Positions 56,201-64,000 of a stretch of 64,000 bases of DNA are shown here, one piece after another. This stretch comes from Diphasiastrum complanatum (lineage: Eukaryota; Streptophyta; Lycopodiopsida; Lycopodiales; Lycopodiaceae): assembly GCA_029204225.1 (NCBI GenBank), contig CM055110.1, positions 33,997,177 to 34,061,176 of the forward strand, written 5' to 3'. Numbering within the stretch: the first letter of the stretch is position 1; every line of letters starts with the position of its first letter. The notes beneath the pieces were generated by a model. The model made no database searches. It worked only from the letters and a program-made list of their open reading frames with translations, and was not told the origin of the DNA. A program made the position numbers and the translations under genes.

Positions 56201-59200
56201 TATGATAGTCTTGTTTATCACAAGGTAGGATATGGAGGATTTTGATAGTTACTTGTTTTCGGCTTGTTTTCGGCAGCATTAGTTCATGTTGGACTATATA
56301 GTGAAAATGTATGGTTGCTAGAATCTGTAGGTGTAATGGTGACTGGATAGTTCATGTTGGAATATATGATAAAAATGTATGGTTGCTAGAGTCTGTAGGT
56401 ATAATAATGCTATTTTTTCATCAAGATTTGCTAGTAATGTAGTTGCTCCTTTACTAATATTTGTGTACTATACAACCTATGCAGCACTGATTACAAAGAG
56501 GTTCCCCCCTCCTTCAGTGATAATGAAGAAGCCATTTTCAGTTTCTCCTTGGATTGACTCAGAAGAAAACATTTCAAAACTCTTCATGGTACGTTGTGAT
56601 GGCTAGCTATACTGAAGCGTAAGGGACTCATGGTGCATTTTATCCTTGTGTCCAATCAAGTCAAAGCTTTACTGGCTACCAAGTTTTGTCAAGTGTCTGA
56701 TTAGCTGGACAGTGGGAATTCTCCGTGGGCTCTATTCATACTATGTCACTCTATGCAATGTTGATTGGGTAGCATTTCCACCAGCACTGTAGCATGGGTG
56801 AACTGTAATTGTCTTTTTATCAACATTTGCTAGAGTCTCATAGGTGTTTAATGCAGTGAGAAACATGTTCGGTCCTTGGTGCCATTAACGGTAGTATTGC
56901 CACAGAAAATCACGGTTTTGTCGCAGCAGTGTTGGACAACTTTAAACATCCTTAAAATGTTTGCTTTGTGGGCTTTTCTGCAGATCTGGAGATTTCTTAC
57001 TACCTTCGCAGATGTTATTGAGCTGTGGCCCTTCACGGTTGATGAGCTTGCACAAGCATTTCATGACTATGTACGTCCAACTGGCCTTGTTCCTGCAGTC
57101 CTAAGTTAGCATCATCACTCTGGTTGCATGCCATATATTGAATAACTTATTGCATGAATGAAAGTTTGTTTTGCAACAATGTTGCTCTGGATAAGCTTGA
57201 TAAGCGCTAAGCAGTTTCATAATCAAGGAAGTCTTTTGATCTGTGACTGATGAATGTGCTTTCTAGTTGGATGCATAGTTTCTCTTGATAGGAAGTGTAT
57301 CTACGAGCATTGGAAAATTTTGGCTTATGGGGATTGGTGGTTCTTAGTTTTGAACATTCGTGTTGGTGGCAAATTGCAATTCCAGGATTCAAGATTGCTA
57401 AATGAAATACATCTAGCCTTATTGAAGACACTTATGAAAGATGTGAAAGAGGCTGCTCAGGCCACTGCCACTGGAGCTGGAGGAAGTAACCATGCTACTG
57501 CTATTGCAGCAGGTGGTCATCCAAGAATTGTGGAAGCTGTAAGTATATTCCTGTTCACAAGTTTCATGATAGTATAAATAAAGAATTTTTTTTTAGAGCA
57601 AACTATACAGATGCCAGCATTGTCTTGAAATTCCCGGCAGTTTTGCACTAAGATCTAGATGAGGTTTCAAAAAGTTGTGAAATCCTTCCAAAGTCTTTTT
57701 CAATGTAAAATAATCTGACACACAATTTTAAACTGTGCTACTTTCTGCTAGGCATATGCATGGGGCTTTGATATTCAAGAATGGGGACAGCTTGCACATC
57801 CCTTAACTTGGCCAGAGATCATTCGACAATTTTCTTTAGCAGCTGGATTTGGCCCAAAATGGAAGAGGCGAAAGTATGAAACTATGCCTCCTAAAGATAC
57901 CATTGAAGTAAGCTTCAGCCAAGATACTCCTTATAATCCCAAAGTCCAAGCTAGAGGAGCATGTAGAGGGTGGAAGCACAGATTTTAAGATTCAGGATTG
58001 TTTGTCTATGATCCATTGGTACTTAATTAGAGAATGTTAAATAAATCAATGGCCTAGTTTCATTTGTTTTCATGTTTTTAAACTCCTTTGTAGATTTTAT
58101 CTTCCCAGCAAGGATGATGTGTTCATCACTAAGTGTTTTGGTCACAACCTAGATCTTTCCATTGCTGCTAGATATGTTTGACTGTGAGAGAGATACGCTG
58201 TTTTTGTTAATTACAATTTGTAAGTTGCGAAGTTTGTGTCTGGAAATGATAAGACATTTTATTCTTTGGGGATGATCCCCAATAAGTGGTGTGTTTTCCT
58301 CTCATAAAAGAAAAATCATTTGGATGTGAGGATATTTCCATTTAGTGGTGGGGAGATTACAATTGTCATGAAGCGCCAAGAGCTATGATCCGTCTTATAT
58401 ATGTGGTAGAGGATCTGTGGAATTCGCTGGACATTTCTTGTGTCTTTTATATTCAGAGTTGGTAGAATCTGCAGGGCTTGTTACTGGCGCGATCGCCCTG
58501 ATTGGCATCTCCTGTCTGTCAGATTCATTTGCTGTGGTTGATTTTGTTTTTAGGTCAATGAAGGTGAAGATGTGGTTGCTACTTTGAGATCAGGGGCAGC
58601 TGCAGCAAATGCAGTTGCACTTATGCAAGGAAAATGTGCTGGTCCTGTGGGCAGGTCCCGGTATCGTTTGACACCAGGAACAGTTAAGTTTGCTGCATTT
58701 CATGTGCTTTCTTTGGAAGGTGACAAGGGTCTTTCCATTCTAGAGGTGGCTGATAGAATTCAGGTAAATCATTCTCAGTCTTGCTGTCATGCTAAATTAA
58801 GCTTTGCTGAAGCTTGAATATCTTTGCCAACCTGTTGCCTGTGATATTTTGTTTAGCATTACACTCTATTAGCAAAGTTCTGTGTTTCTTGCTTGATTGC
58901 CACCAACCGAAGTGAGAATGTAATATTGCTTTTCCTTTGTAAGTCTGTACCATTTCTTTACTGTAGTAACTTGTTACATCCTTACACTGATGCTACTTAA
59001 TCTCATGTGTGTGAAGAAATCTGGCCTCCGTGATTTGACAAGCAAGACACCAGAAGCATCAATATCAGCTGCTCTCTCGAGGGATGCAAACCTTTTTGAA
59101 AGAGTAGCCCCTTCTACATACTCAGTACGGCCTGCTTTTAGGAAGGACCCAGAGTATGCCAAAGAAATTTTGCAAGCAGCAAGAGAAAAGATCAGGGTTT

Positions 59201-61021
59201 ATCAAACAGATCTTTCTGATTCAGAGGAAGCTGATAAGGATGCTGAGGACATTGACATTGACGATGATTCTGAAGTTGATGAACAGGACATTGAGGACAC
59301 TGAACAAGAAGTTGTTGAAAATATCACAAGCACAGGGAAAATGGCTCTTCGGTTGAAAGACGGGAATGCTCTACACATTGGAGCAGGATTCAGAAAACAG
59401 AAGCTTCCAGAAACCAGTTCTTCAATGCCAAAGCATCCATTCTCTCTTGGGAATAGCTTGAACCAAGATGAGTGTATAGAAGCAGTAGCTATTGAAAATT
59501 CTAAACAAAATGATGATATCAAGGAGAGGCTTGATTTTGAGGAAGAAGCAGCGATTGATGAAAGTCAAGTGGGAGAACCATGGGTTCAAGGCTTGATGGA
59601 AGGGGAGTATGCAAATCTGAGTGTTGAAGAGCGTTTAAATGCTCTTGTCACTCTGGTTGACATGATCAATGAAGGCAGCACCATTCGAATTGCACTTGAA
59701 GTACGTTGAGTGTTTGTACGCATTGATATACTCTTTTCTACTGGTATAAAGTCGTTACGTTATACCTGGTTATGCAGTCGCAAAAACTCTTTCCAAATGC
59801 TTCCTTGAGGCACGTCTGTATTTTGTTAGTCCATCATGGTGATGAAAATTTCCTGCAAATGTTGAGGAATAAGACTTCATGTTTTCAATTCTCTAGCCTA
59901 GCAAAATTCTCAAGGGTTTTAGCTTGCCTGTAGCAAGATCTTTTATTTTGTGTGTCCGTCTCTTATCCGTTTGAATAAGAATTCTGTTAAAAAGTTTTGA
60001 GCAAGTAGATTCGATAGCTTCATTTAGCACCTGGATTATTTGGAGCTCCTACGTGTGTTAATAACTTCGTAGATATTACGAACATGTAGTAATGTACCTA
60101 TGATTTTTATAGAGTAGTTGCCTTAGCGATGTTTTTTGTTAATAAGCTAAAATGCTTTTGCAAGTCAACAAAGCTCCTGAGTTGGAAACCTACTTTCCGT
60201 TTGCCGACTTATTTTTCATAAGCCCTCTCATTTTAGGTGATGATTGCATGGACAAGGTGTGATTTGAGACATGGCTGCAATGAAAGGCTGGTGTTTATGG
60301 AAAATTGCAATACGCAGATATTATATTTGTTAGTTTATGTGAACATATATTGTGCATCCTACAACAAGATATGAAGGTTTTTCCTGAAGCATCGTTTCTT
60401 TGCCTGTTTATTTGCAGGAAAGATATGAATCAGCATCTGCTTTAAAGCGGCAGTTGTGGGAGGAAGTTCAGCTTGATAAGCGTCGATTCAAGGAGCAGCT
60501 TATATCCAAGTCCCAACCCACAGGCAACGATGGAGCAAAGTCTGAAGGAGGCCCTGTGAATTTTGCAAGTGATGAACAACAGAATTCTTTGATTACTGCT
60601 GCAGATCGTGCGTGCATGCCAGTTCATCATGAAAAAAAGGGGGCTGAAAGTTCTATTCCTACTCCTACTTTCACAACTAAGGAAATAGTTGAAGCTAATA
60701 AATCAGCACCAGAGGTTGAGACTATGACTGATTTTACTGCTAAGAACTTGGATGCTCAGGATGGAGTTTCAGTTCACAAAAAGCCTACACCAATTGTAGA
60801 ATTTGCTCTGTTTGAGAGGTCTCGAGCTCAAATAAAAGCTGAGATAAGGCTTCGAGCTGAAAAGCTTTATGTTTTCAGATCTCTCCCATTGGGTTGTGAT
60901 AGAAGACGTAACAGGTATTGGCATTTTGTGACTAGCAATGGTGGGCAAGACCCTGGTTCTGACAGGATATATTATGAATCACAAGAAGATGGTCATTGGG
61001 AAGTTATTGATTCAGAAGAGG

Positions 61022-61071
<50 letters not shown>

Positions 61072-64000
61072 ATTAGTCCAAGACTTGCCCTGTTCAAGCA
61101 GGATATTTAACAGTTTCCTGTACACTGTGCATAGAGCCAAAGTCCATCTTGATATATTCCATAAGGCAGAAGAAGTAACGTGAGTATGATTGGTCTAGTG
61201 CATTATTTAAGTATCTCACAAGTATTTGATTTGAGTTCTCTTTCTTTATTGAATGTTAGATAATGCATGCCATTCCAAAGGAATTATTCTAGCGTATCTG
61301 TATGGTTATTTGTATTTGGTCCAGTGTTCTTTTACTTTTAGAGTTTTTTTTTCCAAGTTCATTTACTCTACTAGTTTGGATTCCTTGGATGATAGTTTTT
61401 TGGTTCATGCCAAAGACATTTATATTGTCTCTGCTTATGTGATGCAGGCCTTTGACTCTTTAATGTCATCCTTAGACACTCGGGGAATTAGGGAATTCCA
61501 TCTTCATACTGTTTTGAAGAAACTGAAAGGAACTCTTAGGCAAGGAATGAGAAGCTCTTCTTCCAATACACAGCCCACGCCGTTCTCCAGATCCATTATT
61601 AAATCGAAAGGTGCAGCCATGCAAGCCTTGCTCAGTGAACATGGGAAATGTTCCATAGATTCTAGATTGATGACTGTCACTAAAATGGATGACAGTCCTC
61701 CCAGTGGCATCTCGGGTCCTGGAAACGATATGTTAGATTCACCTGGAGCCATTCAAGTGGAGCTCAGCCACACTGCTGGTGAAAAGCAACGTGCACTTGA
61801 TCGTCACAGGGATATGGAGAGATGGCTTTGGATTCAATGCTTTAGAGCCGATTCTTCTGTAAGGGCTATAAGATTTGGAGAGAGAAGGGAAGCTGATCTC
61901 CTTAATTCTTGTGATACTTGCCATGATTTGTATTGGCAAAAGGAGAAACACTGTCCTTGTTGTCACATTACTGCAGATATTTACAAAAGGGAGAAGAAGT
62001 TTCGACAACATGTTCGTGAATGTGAGGAGCAAATGAGGAGAAAGGATTTAGGCTGGAAAATGCATGGTCCAACTAAAGTTCTGCCACCAAGGACACAATT
62101 GCTAATGAAAATATTGCTTTCCATAGAGGTAGAAATCTAAAGTAGCTTTTACGTTCTTGATATATCATACTTGACCTATTTCTTTTCCATCGATGGCAGT
62201 TACTGCATTCGGTGATTAAATATTTTTATATTCTTGCATGTAGGAACTAGTTTGAAGATACTGTCAACCTTGTACATGAATAGATTACTTTATCCTAGCA
62301 AATTCGACTTTGTAGTTCGTAGGAGCCAACTTTGTTATAGCACGAACAAGCTTTTTTCCAATGAAACAAGTTCTTAGTTTTGCTGCTGTGAAAAAAGATC
62401 TTACTATTGCTTGTTTAATGGTAGGCTGCCATCCCTCATGAAGCTTTAAAAAGTTATTGGACAGAGAACCGCAAGAGCTGGTGTGGAAAGCTCAAAAGGG
62501 CATGCACTCCAGGAGAGCTTCTTGAGGTTGGCTTTCAACCTTCAAATAGTCAAAATTCAGAATAAGATTTTCATTATTATTTTTGAGTTTATCCATTATC
62601 TTTTTAGTTGAGTCATAGTAAATGGTTTTCTAAATTGCAGTTGAATTCCATATGTGCATCCTTACGTAGATTATCTCGTGCTAAATTTGAGAAAATACAT
62701 TCCGTGGATTTGGGGACATCTCCTACAGGTATTTTTGGAGCTTGAGAGCGCTGTTGAACAAGAGTGGTTGTCATCATCTTATGAGACAGCTGAGGAGATC
62801 TTAAAGAGCCTGTCTTCTGCAAACCAAACAGACAATTGTGGTACAAGGGAGAGAGCTTTTTTCTTGCCGTGGATTCCCCAGACAACAGCAGCTGTTGCAC
62901 TTCGCATCATGGCATTTGATGCCGCACTAGCATATAATACTGAGCAAAAGGAACAGCACAAAATTGTTATAAAAGAACATCAACACAATGAAAATGTAAG
63001 TTCCAACTCAGAACTAGAGTACTCAGAGGCGAGATTTAAGATATTTCTACTCTTTCTGTCTGTTATAGTTTGTTTTTTGCTGAATTTGAAACATCAGCTT
63101 CTTTTGCACTCAAAAGGATGCCTATGCTAGAGTTCTATGACTTCATATCAGTGTTTCTACATCTATAATGAGTTTGTTATGACTATGACTGACTGCTACT
63201 GCCATGTTGATTATTCATCTAGGAGTTCCAGATGAGCCCTGTTGCATCTTCTGTCCCTGTTTCCAATGAGGATGCTGACTCAGATCAGTTACTCCCTGAG
63301 GACTATAGAGATGGTCCTGGTGAAAGCCATGTTCAAGTACGTGGTCGAGGGCGAGGTCATGGCAGGTGCCGCATGAATAACAGAGGAGGTAGTAGTACCA
63401 GGAACGGTGGGAGGCATGGAGCCTCAAAGAGGAAACCTCAATTTAATGAGGCTGTGGGGCAATTAAGCAACAGTCAGCAGGTCACACAGCCAGGACGTGG
63501 ACGGGGTCCTGGCCGTCCTCGTGGACGTCCTGGACGTGGTCGTGTACGTGGAACTCAAATCAGTGGTCATAAGCAGTTAAGGACTGAAATAAAAGAAAGG
63601 AAAAGGAAGAGAAGTACACTTCAGTTGAGTATCAAGAAGCAAGCATTCTCTGATCATGTGAATGAAAGCACCGGAAATTCTGAACAGGAAGCTTCTGATG
63701 ATTGGGATGTGCAAGAGCAGGCTGGAAATAGTCAACCCTCGGAGGATGAGCATCATGGCCATGCCAGGCCAGAAGATTATGAAGATGACACTGATGAACC
63801 ACAAAATGACGATGAAAGTGAAGACGGAGATGAAGAAGATCAGGATGAGGACGATGCTAGAGAGATTGACATTGAGGTAACTGATGAACAGGCAGCAGAT
63901 GACGAAGATGACGAAGTAGAGGAAGAGGAACAAGAAGATGAAGAAGAAGTGGAGGAACCGGAAGTTGACGAGGATGAGGAGTTGCAGTCAAGCTCTTCTT
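52267..64000 (+). CDS. RLT: Homeobox-DDT domain protein, RLT1/RLT2-like (18 exons, 3' end outside window)
   Basis: This is the plant partner subunit of ISWI chromatin remodellers. In Arabidopsis RLT1/RLT2 act in the nucleus with CHR11/CHR17 in nucleosome spacing and repress flowering genes. Exons by splice signals: 52267-52372, 52718-53224, 53631-53740, 54080-54613, 54963-55052, 55304-55468, 55712-55937, 56485-56588, 56984-57070, 57386-57538, 57752-57907, 58554-58763, 59017-59700, 60418-61020, 61448-62128, 62425-62526, 62729-62995, 63223-64000+. They join in one frame to at least 1854 codons; Arabidopsis homologues are about 1700. Domain order by residue: homeodomain 19-75, coiled coil 410-550, DDT 605-665, HARE-HTH 780-850, WSD/WHIM 1205-1280, C4 cluster about 1407-1426, GRP/AT-hook-like 1685-1700, acidic tail 1735-1854. 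All introns are GT-AG. The start ATG follows a CAG acceptor. RLT1 and RLT2 cannot be told apart here. Confidence 0.93.
54080..55937 (+). other. RLT: RLT exons 4-7: linker and charged coiled coil
   Basis: Exon 4 is a low-complexity linker ending in FHEQERARMEKKRK. Exons 5-7 encode a long run of Glu/Lys/Arg-rich helix (IEEARLAKEIEAREKHIRRE; KEEKRLTREKLREEERLQRE; KEEVRKEKEAARMKAAFERA), about 140 residues, typical of the region before the DDT domain. The helix may serve partner binding; this is inferred from composition. Confidence 0.88.
56485..57538 (+). other. RLT: RLT exons 8-10: DDT domain
   Basis: The DDT core reads ISKLFM (exon 8), IWRFLTTFADVIELWPFTVD and LAQAFHDY (exon 9), then DSRLLNEIHLALLKTLMKDV (exon 10). 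The hydrophobic pattern and the LWPFT..EL..AFHDY signature are those of plant RLT DDT domains, which bind ISWI-type ATPases. An Ala/Thr/Gly-rich insert follows before GGHPRIVEA. Confidence 0.93.
57752..59700 (+). other. RLT: RLT exons 11-13: WHIM-like and HARE-HTH region
   Basis: Exon 11 carries WGFDIQEWGQLAHPLTWPEI and LAAGFGPKWKRR. Exon 12 carries TPGTVKFAAFHVLSLEGDKG and ILEVADRIQ, and exon 13 completes the HARE-HTH fold with SGLRDLTSKTPEASISAALS and LFERVAPSTYSVR. Exon 13 then has an Asp/Glu-rich insert (about 1.5% of the protein) and closes with LSVEERLNALVTLVDMINEG, the WHIM1-type block. Exon joins at 57907/58554 and 58763/59017 are in phase 0. Confidence 0.9.
60418..62995 (+). other. 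RLT: RLT exons 14-17: WSD/WHIM region and cysteine cluster
   Basis: Exon 14 ends in RSLPLGCDRRRNRYWHF and HWEVIDSEE. Exon 15 resumes AFDSLMSSLDTRGIREFHL, so the WSD block is split by the intron 61021-61447. Exon 15 also holds CDTCHDLYWQKEKHCPCC, two CX2C pairs that could bind zinc. Exons 16 and 17 continue EALKSYWTENRKSW and LELESAVEQEWLSSSYETAE, ending LPWIPQTTAAVALRI, as in RLT proteins. The acceptor at 62727-62728 keeps the frame. Confidence 0.88.
61021..61447 (+). other. RLT intron 14 with GTCTCT donor and (CT)n at its 5' edge
   Basis: The intron starts GTCTCTCC directly after GATTCAGAAGAG. A (CT)n array of 41 bases (61029-61069) begins eight bases inside and ends in CAG. The next exon starts at 61448 after GATGCAG. 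Reading through the donor would add VSPSLSL...QISPRLALFK and stop at 61108, losing the C-terminal third. Confidence 0.8.
63223..64000 (+). other. RLT: RLT exon 18: GRP/AT-hook-like and acidic C-terminal tail, open at window edge
   Basis: The exon starts EFQMSPVASS after a CTAG acceptor. It contains RGRGRGHGRCR, then PGRGRGPGRPRGRPGRGR, a cluster of GRP cores like those in AT-hook DNA-binding motifs, followed by a basic stretch (KERKRKR). It ends in an Asp/Glu-rich tail. No stop occurs before base 64000, so the true C-terminus lies outside. Arabidopsis RLT2 has a similar acidic end. Confidence 0.85.

Noticed and set aside
59202-59522. Minus-strand Ser-rich frame
   Set aside because: It is the antisense shadow of the Asp/Glu-rich insert in RLT exon 13.
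62641-62728. Treating 62641-62728 as coding part of RLT exon 17
   Set aside because: The frame from 62641 stops at 62743. The family-conserved block only joins in frame from 62729.
63577-63933. Minus-strand open frame opposite the last RLT exon
   Set aside because: It is the complement of the acidic and basic codon runs (hydrophobic shadow), with the sense strand clearly coding.

Overview
The window looks like a nuclear genomic segment of a seed plant, most likely a flowering plant. The evidence is an intron-containing homeobox-DDT gene of the plant RLT family, Ty1/Copia elements primed by initiator-Met tRNA, a plant-type Helitron relic and a fragment of a plant nucleotide pyrophosphatase/phosphodiesterase. 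The species cannot be read from the sequence. The + strand is AT-rich, and unusually long (CT)n/(GA)n arrays punctuate it throughout.

Layout. 1-3540 is a decayed Helitron Rep-helicase that enters from the left edge. 3600-8110 is repeat-dominated: a hexamer array, a (CT)n-(AT)n compound microsatellite, a duplicated module of about 2.5 kb with five long (CT)n arrays, and a 49-bp minisatellite. 8700-9005 (minus) is an NPP-type phosphodiesterase pseudogene fragment. 9437-11763 is a large foldback with arms of about 0.77 kb. 11772-16660 is a decayed Copia with 5' LTR but no recognisable 3' LTR. 18510-19076 is a second LTR on the minus strand. 19090-21476 is a Ty3-like gag-protease relic. 21700-22510 (minus) is an unrecognised broken reading frame. 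22700-25637 (minus) is a Copia with complete LTR, gag, protease and integrase that stops at a (CT)n array. 27124-29329 holds MITE-like elements, one nested in another. 33.3-34.6 kb (minus) and 41.3-42.6 kb (plus) are two relatives of one Copia family. Between and after them lie a Ty3-like gag relic, GC-rich minisatellites, two tiny tRNA-like retroposons with perfect 13-14 bp target duplications, a solo LTR piece and several short tandem duplications.

The one clearly functional gene is the RLT homologue on the plus strand. A GC/GA-rich leader at about 50.3-51.1 kb is followed by a leader intron and 18 coding exons from 52267 to beyond 64000. They give at least 1854 codons: homeodomain, charged coiled coil, DDT domain, HARE-HTH, WSD/WHIM region with a C4 cysteine cluster, GRP/AT-hook-like stretch and acidic tail. 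In Arabidopsis, RLT1/RLT2 partner ISWI remodellers in nucleosome spacing; a chromatin role here is inferred by homology. Everything else is mobile-element debris or simple repeat. Identifications rest on motif reading by eye; no database search was run.
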